Counted from the stretch's first letter, positions 39,890 through 50,064 are shown. The stretch is 64,000 nt of DNA from Microcoleus sp. EPA2 (GCA_020882975.1 JAHRFD010000013.1:1-64000), one strand, 5' to 3'. Made by a program: numbers and translations. Notes: generated from the letters alone by a model not told the origin.

Positions 39890-41806
39890 ATGCAGGAGCC
39901 AACCTCTGTAAAAAAATCAGCTAATGGCAACAAATTAACCAAACTTAAAAACAAAATATTTTGGCTTTGTTTGCCAGGGCTAAGCATACTACAAATCAAC
40001 TCTAATTTAGTCAAAGGTCAACCAAGCAGTATTGTCAACTACCCAGTCACCATATCTGCTCAACCAAGCAGTACATATTCAGTGAGCGTTAACGGTAAAA
40101 AGCTCTTTGTCGAAAAATATAACTCGCTGAGTTATGTTCACTTTGCTTTTGCTGGCAATGCTGACATTGAAGTAACTATCAAAGAAAAAATCGATAACTA
40201 TACCTTGAGTCCCAAAAGTTATAATATTGTATCAAAAAAGCAGGGGAATAAAATAAATTTTTCTCTGAATGTTCCCAGAAAACTGATTATTCACAAACTA
40301 AACTTTTTAGAGGAAAAACTGTTTATTATCGCCGATACACTCGAAGATAATTCTGTTAAATTAGATCTGCAAACAGCAATCAATATTATGAACTACGGGG
40401 TTGATAACACCGGAGTAATTGATGCAACAGCAAAAATTCAACAAGCTATTAACGATGCTTCATCACAATTGCGTGTACTTTATTTTCCACCAGGGATATA
40501 CAAAATCAAACAAATTAATCTCAACAGCAATTTGACTCTTTATTTAGCCGGAGGCGCTGTACTGGAAGCCACGAAAGATATAAACCCTTCCTACGGAGAG
40601 GGTCTGATCTATATGAAAGACGTCAATAATATCAAAATTCTGGGACGTGGAGCGATCTACGGTAATGGTTCTTATTGGCGTTCCCATGGAGGATGGTACA
40701 GTTTAATTCATGGTGAAAACGCTAACAATGTGATTTTGCAGGACATTATCATCAGAGATCCCTGTGTAGCGAATGTCTGGATGTCCCATTTAGAAAATTG
40801 GAAAATCTACAACGTCAAAATTTTGGCAGATCCGATTAACTTTATCAATACAGATGGCTTTGATTTTTGGTCTTCCAGAAATATTACTATTGATAATGTT
40901 CTTTATAAAGGAACCGATGATGCTACCTCTCATGGAGGTGACAAAAAGGGCAGAATTCAGAATAATGAAAATATTAATGCGATCAATTCTGTATTTTATG
41001 GAGGTTCTGGGTTTAAAATAGGAACAACAGCAGAGCAAGAAATTATCCACAATATCACTTACGAAAATATTGACGTTGTGTATGCAGATTCTTTGGCAGG
41101 ATTATGGCCTGTCACCGCAGCAAAATTTGACAATATATACTTCAAAAATATTAGGTCTGAAGATATTATGGATGCTCCCAAAGGATCTGGTTCTGCCGAT
41201 CTATTTCAGTGGCGCATTATGATAGCATCATGGGAACCCACTTCTTCTCCTAACAATTTAGGTTCTATTAGAAACGTTTATGTTTATAATCTGACTGCTG
41301 ACGATCGCGGGGGAAAAAAATCAACTTTTCAGGGCTACAATTTACAACACGACATCAGAAATGTAACTTTTGACAACCTGTATATTGAAGGTAAGCTGGC
41401 TTTAAATCCCAAAGATGCTTACTTTGATATTGCCAATGAATATGTTGATTTGAAGTTTACCAGCAGCCATCCTAAAATTGTGAACATCACAGCCAAAAAA
41501 CTGTATGCGTCTCGGTCAGGTGATGGGGGGGAATTTCGCATCACGCGCACGGGCGATACGAGTCAAGCATTAAGGGTAAAGTACACTATCAGGGGGACAG
41601 CAAAAAATGGAACAGATTACCAAAGTATTCCTGAGACTGTGACAATTCCGATTGGTGCTACTGAAGCGACGATTACTATTCAACCCCACGCTCGTACCAA
41701 ACAAGAAGAATTAAAGACAGTGTTTATCTCCTTGGAAAACTTGCCAAATAGTATCGATTATATGCTTGGTCCAGATTTTCATGCAGTAGTAAATATTCGC
41801 AACTAA
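39890..41806 (+). CDS. Secreted beta-helix glycosidase/lyase-like protein with Calx-beta domain
   Basis: This protein of about 638 residues starts at the ATG at 39890; an ATG at 39809 would extend it by 27. It has a signal peptide (KIFWLCLPGLSILQINSNLVKG) and an N-terminal beta-sandwich region (residues about 45-155) reminiscent of the GH49 N-domain. Next comes a right-handed parallel beta-helix (about 165-530) with GH28/GH49-like features (NYGVDNTGVIDATAKIQQAI, NTDGFDFWSSRNITI, FYGGSGFKIGT). A C-terminal Calx-beta domain (ASRSGDGGEFRITRTGD to the end) completes it. Placement inside the operon suggests it trims or cleaves the polymer. GH family and substrate are uncertain. Confidence 0.85.
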   Translation: MQEPTSVKKSANGNKLTKLKNKIFWLCLPGLSILQINSNLVKGQPSSIVNYPVTISAQPSSTYSVSVNGKKLFVEKYNSLSYVHFAFAGNADIEVTIKEKIDNYTLSPKSYNIVSKKQGNKINFSLNVPRKLIIHKLNFLEEKLFIIADTLEDNSVKLDLQTAINIMNYGVDNTGVIDATAKIQQAINDASSQLRVLYFPPGIYKIKQINLNSNLTLYLAGGAVLEATKDINPSYGEGLIYMKDVNNIKILGRGAIYGNGSYWRSHGGWYSLIHGENANNVILQDIIIRDPCVANVWMSHLENWKIYNVKILADPINFINTDGFDFWSSRNITIDNVLYKGTDDATSHGGDKKGRIQNNENINAINSVFYGGSGFKIGTTAEQEIIHNITYENIDVVYADSLAGLWPVTAAKFDNIYFKNIRSEDIMDAPKGSGSADLFQWRIMIASWEPTSSPNNLGSIRNVYVYNLTADDRGGKKSTFQGYNLQHDIRNVTFDNLYIEGKLALNPKDAYFDIANEYVDLKFTSSHPKIVNITAKKLYASRSGDGGEFRITRTGDTSQALRVKYTIRGTAKNGTDYQSIPETVTIPIGATEATITIQPHARTKQEELKTVFISLENLPNSIDYMLGPDFHAVVNIRN

Positions 41807-41824
41807 CTCAATAGGAGAACTCTA

Positions 41825-43009
41825 GTGATCGGTTATCCCCATATTAATCAAAATGTCCGGCATCCCATACGTATTCTCCACGTTGTAGGAGGAATGAACC
41901 GGGGTGGGATAGAAACTTGGCTGATGCACGTTTTGCGACACATAGATCCGGATCGCTTTCACATGGACTTTCTGGTTCATACGGCAGAACCCTGCGCTTA
42001 TGATGAGGAAGTGTACGCGATCGGCAGTAAAATTATCCCTTGCCTTAACCCGTCAAAACCTTGGCTGTACGCCAGCAACTTCAAACGAATTTTGCGCGAG
42101 TACGGGGCTTATAACATCGTTCATAGCCACGTCCACCACTTCAGCGGTTACGTTCTTTGGTTAGCAAAGCAAGCAGGAATACCTGTTCGTATAGCCCACA
42201 GCCACAACGATACCTCCGCCGTCGAAGCTAAAGCAGTATGGCACCGGCGCTTATATTTAGCTTTAACAAAAAAGTGGATTGCCCGCTATGCCACTATGGG
42301 TTTGGGATGCAGCCACAAAGCAGCAGCCAACCTGTTTGGTTCCGATTGGAAAAGCGATCCGCGCTGGCGAGTTCTTTATTATGGTATTAACTTAACTCCC
42401 TTTCAAAAGCAGGTAGATTCAGGCTCCCTACGCGCTGAATTAGGCATACCAAAAGATGCCTTTGTGATTGGTCATGTCGGGAGATTTGCCGAGCAAAAAA
42501 ACCATGTATTTCTCTTAGAAATCGCGGCCGAGGTTGCCAAGCGAGAACCGAAAATGCGTCTGTTGTTGCTGGGTGAAGGTTCGTTGCGGTCAGACATTGA
42601 GCAGAAAGTTTTGGAAATGGGTTTGAGCGATCGTGCGATCTTTGCAGGTGCCAGACCAGATGTACCCGAAATCATGGGAAGTATTATGGATGTATTTCTA
42701 TTTCCATCCCTTTACGAAGGACTAGGCCTAGTATTAATCGAAGCACAAGCCGCGGGGCTACCCTGTATTGTTTCCAGTGTTGTTCCCGACGAAGCAGATG
42801 TCCTCAAGTCTCTAATGTCGAGACTGTCCCTATCGCAGCCAGTTTCCGAGTGGGCTGAGACGGTGTTAGCCCAACCAAACTTACCCTCAGCTATTACTAA
42901 GTTTGATGCCTTGTCACTTGTAGAAACTAGCCCTTTCAATATAGAGACATCTGTGCAGCAGTTGGAAAGCATTTATCAAGCGCAATTCACTAAGGAGGTT
43001 GCTCTATGA
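41825..43009 (+). CDS. GT4 glycosyltransferase
   Basis: This 394-residue retaining glycosyltransferase has a GT-B fold. The N-terminal motif GGMNRGGIETWLMHVLRHID binds acceptor, and the C-terminal signature is FLFPSLYEGLGLVLIEAQAAGLP with the E-x7-E nucleotide-sugar motif. The start is GTG at 41825, with an AGGAG sequence close upstream (41812). Its stop overlaps the next gene (ATGA), which is translationally coupled. It belongs to the same subfamily as the gene at 44668. Donor sugar unknown. Confidence 0.92.
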   Translation: MIGYPHINQNVRHPIRILHVVGGMNRGGIETWLMHVLRHIDPDRFHMDFLVHTAEPCAYDEEVYAIGSKIIPCLNPSKPWLYASNFKRILREYGAYNIVHSHVHHFSGYVLWLAKQAGIPVRIAHSHNDTSAVEAKAVWHRRLYLALTKKWIARYATMGLGCSHKAAANLFGSDWKSDPRWRVLYYGINLTPFQKQVDSGSLRAELGIPKDAFVIGHVGRFAEQKNHVFLLEIAAEVAKREPKMRLLLLGEGSLRSDIEQKVLEMGLSDRAIFAGARPDVPEIMGSIMDVFLFPSLYEGLGLVLIEAQAAGLPCIVSSVVPDEADVLKSLMSRLSLSQPVSEWAETVLAQPNLPSAITKFDALSLVETSPFNIETSVQQLESIYQAQFTKEVAL

Positions 43010-44583
43010 ACGGAAAAAGCTCCCGCCGCCAAGTTGCATACAAACACAGTTTTTTTATTTCTTTTTTTCTCACTATCTTAATAGTAGCAGAATTTCTTCC
43101 ACACTCGGATCAGTATTGGCACTGGTTTGTCATTCCTGTTACATTGAGCGGTATTTTAATTGGTATCGATGCTGTTGACTGGTTTCGAGGTCGCTTGGAG
43201 ATATTCGATCCTGTTGGCATTATCGGTTTACTCGGTTTCCATTTCTTTTTCTTAGCCCCTCTGCTCCACATTAGGTGGGACGCTTGGCTGGAACCTTGGT
43301 ACACTCCTCCTCCAGACTGGCGGCCTTGGCTTGGCTATATGGCAATCCTTAATTTCATGGGTCTTTGCATATATCGCCTGTCCAGAAGTTTTGGCAACAC
43401 ACCGGCAAAGCATCAGTCAAAGCGAAAAATAATTTGGACAGTTAACCAGAAGCGATTTCTACCAGTTCTGATGATTGCCCTATTGCTTTCTGCGACCCTA
43501 CAGGTATTAACTTACCAAAAATTTGGCGGGGTAATGAGTTACATCAATGCTGCGACATCCACATCTCCATCTACAGACGCAGACTCAAGCCAATTCCAAG
43601 GCATGGGCATGATCTTTATAGTTTCAGAAAGCTTTCCTATTTTGGCAATGATGGGGTTTGCCGTCTCTGCTCAAAAGTACAAGCGGCTGCGAACTTTACC
43701 TGTATTAATAGGAGTTTTAATTGTATTTTTGGTCTTACAAATGTTTTTTGGTGGTCTCCGTGGCAGTCGTTCTAACACGATATGGGCTCTGTTTTGGGCT
43801 TTAGGGATCGTTCATTTCTGGCTGCGATCGGTTACTAAAAAAGAAATTGCCTTTGGGCTAGTTTTTCTAATGTTTTTTATGTATATTTATGGCTTTTATA
43901 AGGGGGGAGGTATAGAAGGAGTTCAAAAAGCATTACAGGAAGATAGTTCTGGTGCCGAGGAAAAATCGGGTAGAACTTGGAAAGGTATGCTGTTAGGAGA
44001 TTTGGGCCGCAGTGACGTTCAAGCTTTTGTACTTTACCGCATGATGCGTGCCAATAGCGATTACCAATACGCTTGGGGCAGAACTTATTTTGCTGCGACA
44101 ACTATTATGATACCAGGAGCTATTTTACCAAATAAACCACCCAATAAATCAATGGAAGGAACCAATGTTATGTCTGGCATGGGTTCATACAATCCTCAAG
44201 AGCCGGGAAAATGGGTTGCATCGAAGGTGTACGGACTTGCTGGCGAAGTAATGCTCAACTTTGGTCCTCTGCCAGTTCCCTTTGCTTTTATTGTATTGGG
44301 GCTTATTGTAGGTCTGGTTAAACGTTGCCTTGTGACCTGGGACTCTACGGATATCAGGTTACTCTTGCTGCCAATGATGGTAAATTTTTGTTTTGTAGTC
44401 CTTGTCAGCGACTTTGATAATGATATCTTTTTTCTTTTTAAAAATGCCGGGTTTCCAATTTTGCTGATTTGCATAATTCATAAAAAAATAGTTGTCTATC
44501 CTCCAAACACAAGTCTGCAAGAATCACCAAAAAATCAAGTATTTTTTGCTCCAACAATCTCTGAAAAGCAAAATAATTATTAA
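43006..44583 (+). CDS. Polysaccharide polymerase (Wzy type)
   Basis: This 525-residue inner-membrane protein has about 12 hydrophobic segments (for example HSFFISFFLTILIVAEF, VLIVFLVLQMFFGGLRGSR, IAFGLVFLMFFMYIYGFY) and a large periplasmic loop. It is predicted to join repeat units into polymer at the outer face of the inner membrane. Wzy proteins share topology but little sequence, so the assignment rests on topology and position between flippase, glycosyltransferases and Wzc. It starts by ATGA overlap with the preceding glycosyltransferase gene. Confidence 0.82.
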   Translation: MNGKSSRRQVAYKHSFFISFFLTILIVAEFLPHSDQYWHWFVIPVTLSGILIGIDAVDWFRGRLEIFDPVGIIGLLGFHFFFLAPLLHIRWDAWLEPWYTPPPDWRPWLGYMAILNFMGLCIYRLSRSFGNTPAKHQSKRKIIWTVNQKRFLPVLMIALLLSATLQVLTYQKFGGVMSYINAATSTSPSTDADSSQFQGMGMIFIVSESFPILAMMGFAVSAQKYKRLRTLPVLIGVLIVFLVLQMFFGGLRGSRSNTIWALFWALGIVHFWLRSVTKKEIAFGLVFLMFFMYIYGFYKGGGIEGVQKALQEDSSGAEEKSGRTWKGMLLGDLGRSDVQAFVLYRMMRANSDYQYAWGRTYFAATTIMIPGAILPNKPPNKSMEGTNVMSGMGSYNPQEPGKWVASKVYGLAGEVMLNFGPLPVPFAFIVLGLIVGLVKRCLVTWDSTDIRLLLLPMMVNFCFVVLVSDFDNDIFFLFKNAGFPILLICIIHKKIVVYPPNTSLQESPKNQVFFAPTISEKQNNY

Positions 44584-44667
44584 AAAAGCAAACTAAAAAG
44601 CAATGAAAAGAACTCACAGCCAAGGTGCAATTATGATTGTTTATCAAAAAACTAGAGAGTCAGATTT

Positions 44668-45816
44668 ATGGTAAAAGTTCTTCATACAATCACCAGCTTT
44701 AACAGAGGGGGAATTGAAACTTGGCTAATTTCTATGCTGCAAGCAATTCCTCGAAGTCAATACGAGATGGATTTCTGCTGCAAAGGATTAGAGGTTGGTC
44801 CCCTTGCTAGTCTCGTCGAGGAACTGGGAGCTAAAGTAATTCACTGTCCCTTGGGACCTGCTCATATCGGTTTTACTCAAAAGCTCAAACAGATATTAAT
44901 CGAGGGAGAATACCACATTTTACACAACCATTTGGAAGCTTACAGCGGTGTGCCTGTGTGGATAAGCCGGCAATTAAGAATTCCAGTTATCACTTCCTTT
45001 CACAACACTCAGTTTGCTCCGCAGACTACATTGACTCGCCTACCTTTCTTCCGCCAAATGCGGTCAATTTATGCGAGCATTAGTATTAGTTACGCGCTCC
45101 AAAATTCTGATTTAGTCACGGGTTGTTCTCAAGGAGTTATTGACAGTCTAGACCCTGATGGTAAAAAATTGCAAGCAGACCATAGCCTGTTATATTACGG
45201 TGTAAACTTGCCAGAACCGTCAACTCCTAAAGAGCGTGCTGAATTTCGGAAATCCTGTGGTTGGTCTGCGGACACGCCAATTATTCTTCATGTAGGGCGC
45301 ATTATAGAACAAAAGAATCATTTAGGTTTGCTATCTGTATTTCAGCGAGTTTTAGAGCAGATTCCTACAGCTAAATTGGTGTTAGTGGGGTCAGGGCCAC
45401 TTCAGTCTTTAATTGAGGAGACAGTAGCTAAACGCGGGCTGAGTAATGCCGTGTACTTACTGGGTTTTCGCGATGATGTTTCATCCCTGATGAGCAAGTG
45501 CGACGTATTTTTATTCCCATCAATTTATGAAGGGTTTGGACTGGTTGCATTGGAGGCTAATGCAGCTAATCTTCCTGTGGTCGGGTCAAGAATTCCCGGA
45601 CTTTCAGAAGCAGTTAAAGATGGTGATACGGCATTGCTACATGATGTTCGAGATATTGATGGTATGGCTAAATCTGTCGTCAAGATCGTCAAAGATCCTG
45701 CCTATGCTCAGCAGCTTGCTCAGGCTGGATTTACCAGAGTCAAAGATAACTACTCAACGGAGGTAAGTGCCAAACGATTGCAAGAAATTTACAATTCTTT
45801 TGTACCAATCAATTAA
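44668..45816 (+). CDS. GT4 glycosyltransferase
   Basis: This 382-residue GT-B enzyme starts at the ATG at 44668. Motifs are VLHTITSFNRGGIETWLISM at the N-terminus, HVGRIIEQKNHLGLL, and FLFPSIYEGFGLVALEANAANLP near the C-terminus. Its first 30 residues are very like those of the gene at 41825, pointing to an old duplication inside the locus. About 85 bases separate it from the polymerase gene. Donor and acceptor unknown. Confidence 0.92.
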   Translation: MVKVLHTITSFNRGGIETWLISMLQAIPRSQYEMDFCCKGLEVGPLASLVEELGAKVIHCPLGPAHIGFTQKLKQILIEGEYHILHNHLEAYSGVPVWISRQLRIPVITSFHNTQFAPQTTLTRLPFFRQMRSIYASISISYALQNSDLVTGCSQGVIDSLDPDGKKLQADHSLLYYGVNLPEPSTPKERAEFRKSCGWSADTPIILHVGRIIEQKNHLGLLSVFQRVLEQIPTAKLVLVGSGPLQSLIEETVAKRGLSNAVYLLGFRDDVSSLMSKCDVFLFPSIYEGFGLVALEANAANLPVVGSRIPGLSEAVKDGDTALLHDVRDIDGMAKSVVKIVKDPAYAQQLAQAGFTRVKDNYSTEVSAKRLQEIYNSFVPIN

Positions 45817-45830
45817 TTGAGGAACTAAAA

Positions 45831-47021
45831 ATGAAAGTATTAGTTACAGCTAGCGCCCGCTTTGCCATTACCAGTGACGGAAATTTTTGGACTCCAAATG
45901 CGTCCCTAGGCTATTATTTGTGGGCTAGGTATTTAGAGGTATTCGACGAGGTACATCTGATGGCGCGGGCAGAATTGCATTCCGAACCACCAGCGGGATG
46001 GAATTTGGTTTCGGGACCAGGAATTAACGCAGTTTCAGTTCCTTATTTTGTAGGTGCTTGGGAGTTTATCAAAAACTACACAAAGATCAGAAGAAAGATT
46101 AGTAAAGTAGTTCCGAATACGGAAGCGTTACTGTTGCGAATACCTTGTAGTATTGGTACAGAAGTTTTGCATTTATTGCCATCGGGAAGACCTTATGGTG
46201 TTGAAGTTGTTGCTGATTCTTACGATGCGTTTGCACCAGGCTCTATCAGACATCCCTTGCGCCCGCTGTTCCGCTGGTGGTTCCCCCGTGAACTGAAGCA
46301 CCAGTGTGCTGGTGCTGGGGCGGCGGCTTACGTTACCAGAGAAGCTCTCCAGCGGCGGTATCCTTGCCCAAACCTTTCGGTGGGGATATCAGACGTGAAC
46401 CTTTCAGATCAGGCACTGATATCCGCACCCCGTTCCCTGTGTCGGGAAACGCGCCCATTGACTCTAATCTTTGTAGGTACTTTGGTTCAACTTTACAAGG
46501 CTCCCGATGTACTACTGGATGCGGTGGCTGTCTGCGTTCGGGAGGGATTAGACATCAAGTTGGTTTTAGTTGGAGAGGGTCAGTACCGGACGGAACTGGA
46601 AGCACAAGCGGCGATATTGGGCATCAGCGAACGAGTCTGTTTTCTGGGGCAGTTGGTCAGTAGTGATGCTGTCCGCGCTGAGTTGGATCGAGCTGACCTT
46701 TTCCTCCTACCCTCTCACCAGGAAGGTTTGCCGAAAGCAATGGTGGAAGCGATGGCGCGGGCGCTGCCCTGCATTGGCTCTACAGTTGGTGGGATTCCCG
46801 AATTGCTGCCATCTGAGGATCTCGTGCCTCCGGGCGATGTGGCGGTATTGGCCTCGAAAATCCGTGAGGTAGTGACTGACCCGGAGCGCATGGCTCGGAT
46901 GTCGGCCCGCAATTTAGAAAAAGCCAAAGATTACACAGATGAAGTTCTACGCGAACAGCGGAATGAGTTTTACCGCTATGTCCGAGAGATGACTGAAGCT
47001 TGGTTGAAGCAAAAAAACTAG
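45831..47021 (+). CDS. GT4 glycosyltransferase
   Basis: This 396-residue GT-B enzyme has a different N-terminal domain from its neighbours (ITSDGNFWTPNASLGYYLWARYL). The C-terminal half is canonical: LTLIFVGTLVQLYKAPDVLLDAV, LVLVGEGQYR, and FLLPSHQEGLPKAMVEAMARALP with its E-x7-E. It begins 15 bases after the preceding gene, so it is in the same operon. The higher GC of the 46300-46900 stretch than of the flanking genes hints at a separate origin. Substrate unknown. Confidence 0.92.
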   Translation: MKVLVTASARFAITSDGNFWTPNASLGYYLWARYLEVFDEVHLMARAELHSEPPAGWNLVSGPGINAVSVPYFVGAWEFIKNYTKIRRKISKVVPNTEALLLRIPCSIGTEVLHLLPSGRPYGVEVVADSYDAFAPGSIRHPLRPLFRWWFPRELKHQCAGAGAAAYVTREALQRRYPCPNLSVGISDVNLSDQALISAPRSLCRETRPLTLIFVGTLVQLYKAPDVLLDAVAVCVREGLDIKLVLVGEGQYRTELEAQAAILGISERVCFLGQLVSSDAVRAELDRADLFLLPSHQEGLPKAMVEAMARALPCIGSTVGGIPELLPSEDLVPPGDVAVLASKIREVVTDPERMARMSARNLEKAKDYTDEVLREQRNEFYRYVREMTEAWLKQKN

Positions 47022-47066
47022 GATAATTTCTATTTATACCAAGGTTTAATCAGGGTGATTTTTATC

Positions 47067-48203
47067 ATGAATAAGCTTCTAATTATTACTACTATTCCAG
47101 CAACTATCGGTGCTTTTTTACTGCCTTTTGCCTATCACTTCCGCGACCGGGGTTGGCGGGTAGATGCAATGGCTTGTGGAGCTTCAGAAAATGCTGAATG
47201 TTTGCAAGCTTTCGATCGCGTCTGGGATGTAGAATGGTCGCGTAATCCTCTAGATCCGAGAAACTTATTAGTTGCTCCGCGAGTCATCCGAGAGGTTGCA
47301 GAAACAGAACAATATGATATCATTCACGTACACACTCCGGTCGCTGCTTTTGTTGCTAGATACGCCCTCAAGGATTTGAAAAAACAGAAAAAAGTTCAGA
47401 TCGTTTACACAGCTCACGGCTTTCACTTTCATTCTTTAGGTAAACCGTTAAAAAATTCTGTTTTTCTGACTTTGGAAAAGCTAGCAGGGCCTTGGACTAA
47501 TTATTTAGTCACGATTAATAGCGAGGATGAATCAGCAGCAAAACGCTACCAAATTCTGCCTCCCGAAAGAATCCGCTATATGCCGGGAATTGGAGTTGAT
47601 CTAGAACGCTACAGTCCCGATGCTGTTTCTGAAACTGATGTCCAGCAAGTACGTCAGGAAATGGGGCTTAACGGGAAAAATCAACTATTTTTATCTGCGA
47701 TCGAATTCATTCCCCGCAAGCACCCGCAGGATGTGTTAAACGCCTTTGCTAAATTGGCTAGACCTGATGTTCATTTGGCTTTTGCTGGAGAGGGCCCGAT
47801 GCTCGAACAAATGCAGCAATTAGGATCGGATTTGGGACTAAAAAACCTTGTGCATTTTCTCGGACACCGCCGAGATATTCCGACTTTAGTACGAGCTTCT
47901 GTGGCGACGCTGCTGGCTTCGGAACAGGAGGGATTGCCAAGAAGTGTGATGGAGTCCTTATCTCTGGAAGTTCCGGTGATTGGTACTAATATTCGGGGCA
48001 CAAGGGATTTGCTGGAAAAAGATTGCGGTCTTCTGGTAGATGTGGGAGATACAAAAGGAATTGCTAATGCAATGGCCTGGATATTAGATCATCCCCAAGA
48101 AGCTAAAGTAATGGGACAAAAGGGAAGAACGTGGATGGCAAATTACGAGCTGGGGCAAATTGTGAAACTCCATGAGGAATTGTATGCAGAAGCCACCGCT
48201 TAA
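47067..48203 (+). CDS. GT4 glycosyltransferase
   Basis: This 378-residue GT-B enzyme starts at the ATG at 47067, where an AGGGTGAT sequence gives a ribosome site; the GTG at 47055 lies inside that site. It resembles the EpsD/capsular GT4 group: IITTIPATIGAFLLPFAYHFRDRGW at the N-terminus, YTAHGFHFHSLGKPLKN, IRYMPGIGVDLERYSPD, and LLASEQEGLPRSVMESLSLEVPV. In other bacteria such enzymes often add the second sugar after the initiating transferase, which is the next gene here. Confidence 0.92.
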   Translation: MNKLLIITTIPATIGAFLLPFAYHFRDRGWRVDAMACGASENAECLQAFDRVWDVEWSRNPLDPRNLLVAPRVIREVAETEQYDIIHVHTPVAAFVARYALKDLKKQKKVQIVYTAHGFHFHSLGKPLKNSVFLTLEKLAGPWTNYLVTINSEDESAAKRYQILPPERIRYMPGIGVDLERYSPDAVSETDVQQVRQEMGLNGKNQLFLSAIEFIPRKHPQDVLNAFAKLARPDVHLAFAGEGPMLEQMQQLGSDLGLKNLVHFLGHRRDIPTLVRASVATLLASEQEGLPRSVMESLSLEVPVIGTNIRGTRDLLEKDCGLLVDVGDTKGIANAMAWILDHPQEAKVMGQKGRTWMANYELGQIVKLHEELYAEATA

Positions 48204-48314
48204 TCATTTATATTTTTGGGATTCTACTGCCAGCAATTCTTCTCTAAATAACTAACTGAACATTTTCCAAACAGGAATATCCAAAATCTTGATTTAAGTC
48301 ACAAATAATCAACA

Positions 48315-48953
48315 ATGAATAATCACCAATCGCTAATCACCAAATTCGCCAAACTAACTAAGTGGGTATTAGATAGATTAGTGGCCGCGATCGCACTACT
48401 AATCTTCTCTCCCTTACTTTTAATCGTGGCGATCGCCATCTACCTCCGCATGGGTAGCCCCATTATTTTTACCCAACCGCGTCCGGGTAAAAACGGTCGC
48501 GTTTTCAACTTCTACAAATTTCGCACCATGACAAGCGATCGCGATGCAGAAGGAAACCTGCTCCCCGATGAGCAACGCCTGACTGCGATCGGTCAATTAT
48601 TGCGTAAAACCAGTTTGGACGAACTTCCGCAACTGTGGAACGTTCTCAAAGGCGACATGAGCTTGGTTGGCCCTCGCCCCTTATTAGTAAGATACCTAGA
48701 ACGCTACAGCCCAGAACAAGCACGCCGCCACGAAGTTATGCCCGGAATCACTGGCTGGGCTCAGGTGAACGGTCGCCGACTACTAGATGGAAATTGGCCG
48801 GAAAAATTTAGGCTCGACGTTTGGTATGTCGATAATTGGAGCCTGTGGCTGGATTTAAAAATACTTTTCCTCACAATAGGGAAAGTTTTGGGACAAAAAG
48901 AAATCAGCCAAGAAGGTCAAGCCACTGGAGAAGAATTTAAAGGTAATGAATGA
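48315..48953 (+). CDS. Initiating sugar-phosphate transferase (phosphoglycosyl transferase)
   Basis: This 212-residue monotopic membrane enzyme transfers a sugar phosphate from UDP-sugar to undecaprenyl phosphate, starting the repeat unit. Features are one reentrant hydrophobic segment ([23 protein letters not shown]), the catalytic region [42 protein letters not shown], and [11 protein letters not shown]. The short single-segment form matches the PglC-like small group, which suits a bacillosamine-like or related amino-sugar made by the dehydratase and DegT enzymes. Its first codons (NNHQSLITK) come from heptamer-like sequence. The next gene overlaps by 8 bases. Confidence 0.95.
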   Translation: MNNHQSLITKFAKLTKWVLDRLVAAIALLIFSPLLLIVAIAIYLRMGSPIIFTQPRPGKNGRVFNFYKFRTMTSDRDAEGNLLPDEQRLTAIGQLLRKTSLDELPQLWNVLKGDMSLVGPRPLLVRYLERYSPEQARRHEVMPGITGWAQVNGRRLLDGNWPEKFRLDVWYVDNWSLWLDLKILFLTIGKVLGQKEISQEGQATGEEFKGNE

Positions 48954-50064
48954 GGAATTTAAATTAATGACAGTAAGATGGGAAGTCGGATCGGAATTTG
49001 ATTGGTCGGATGATGTTTTGGCATCATCATCATCGCTAACTTTATTTCCCCAAAACTACGAATTATTTTCTACCGCGACGGGCGTTTTATTGTCGATCGA
49101 ACGTTTCTTAAGAGGCGATGGACAGCGATTGAAGCTGCATTTACCGACCTATTACTGCATGGAAGTTGCCGAAAAAATGGCTAGAGTTTTCGATGTCTGT
49201 TGGTATCGAGATTTGCCTACCGAAGCAGCACCAGATTTTAACTCCCTTCGCCCTTCACCAGGTGATTTGGTATTAGCAGTTAATTTGTTTGGCATCAAGG
49301 AAGGAAAAGCTTGGCAAGATTGGCTAACTCAACATCAAGATATGATTTTGATTGAAGACCACAGCCACGATCCCTTCTCCCTTTGGGCGCAACAAACTAC
49401 CGCTCATTATGCGATCGCATCTCTGCGTAAAACACTGCCAATTCCCGACGGAGGGATGATTTGGTCGGGGCAAAACATGGAATTGCCTCGACCAAATCAA
49501 TCAGAATCACCAGCCGCCGCCCAAAAACTCACCGCCATGCTACTAAAGCGCTCGTATTTAATGGGGGCAAATATTTCCAAAGATAGCTATAGAAATTTAC
49601 AATTAGAGGGCGAACACGAGCTGATTAACGATGGCGAACACACCATTTCTACCTTGACAAAAAATGTCCTATTAAGTTTAAAAATTTCTGAAATGAGGCA
49701 ACAGCGAGCAGCTAATATCAGAAATATTTTAGATTTGATAGTGAAAGAAAAAAACGACTATTGGGAACCGATTTTTACTGATTGGAAACCAGGTTCAGTA
49801 CCTTTTAACAGCATCCTCCTCTGCAAAAATACTCAAGTTCGACAAGAACTGCGCCGATTTTTGATTAGCGAAAATATTTTTGCTTCAGTTCATTGGCCAC
49901 AACCGCCAGACCAATTATCCGGTAACGATCCACTGGCATTTGATTTGTCAAATCGGTTGCTGACAATTCCCGCAGATCATCGTTACTCCTACAATGATAT
50001 TGAGCGAGTTGTCACCAAATTAGTTGAATTTGTCCCAAGCGATCGTTCCTTAGTCATTTGTTAG
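48946..50064 (+). CDS. DegT-like PLP enzyme (divergent)
   Basis: This 372-residue protein has the fold-type I pattern of DegT/DnrJ/EryC1 sugar aminotransferases, but it is divergent. The cofactor aspartate region reads LIEDHSHDPFSLW and the presumed lysine is in ASLRKTLPIPDGGMIW, in place of the more usual ED...SF..K pattern. The N-terminal residues up to about 30 are poorly conserved. It overlaps the initiating transferase gene by 8 bases, so both are coupled. It may be an aminotransferase with unusual substrate or a non-catalytic relative. Confidence 0.75.
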   Translation: MNEEFKLMTVRWEVGSEFDWSDDVLASSSSLTLFPQNYELFSTATGVLLSIERFLRGDGQRLKLHLPTYYCMEVAEKMARVFDVCWYRDLPTEAAPDFNSLRPSPGDLVLAVNLFGIKEGKAWQDWLTQHQDMILIEDHSHDPFSLWAQQTTAHYAIASLRKTLPIPDGGMIWSGQNMELPRPNQSESPAAAQKLTAMLLKRSYLMGANISKDSYRNLQLEGEHELINDGEHTISTLTKNVLLSLKISEMRQQRAANIRNILDLIVKEKNDYWEPIFTDWKPGSVPFNSILLCKNTQVRQELRRFLISENIFASVHWPQPPDQLSGNDPLAFDLSNRLLTIPADHRYSYNDIERVVTKLVEFVPSDRSLVIC

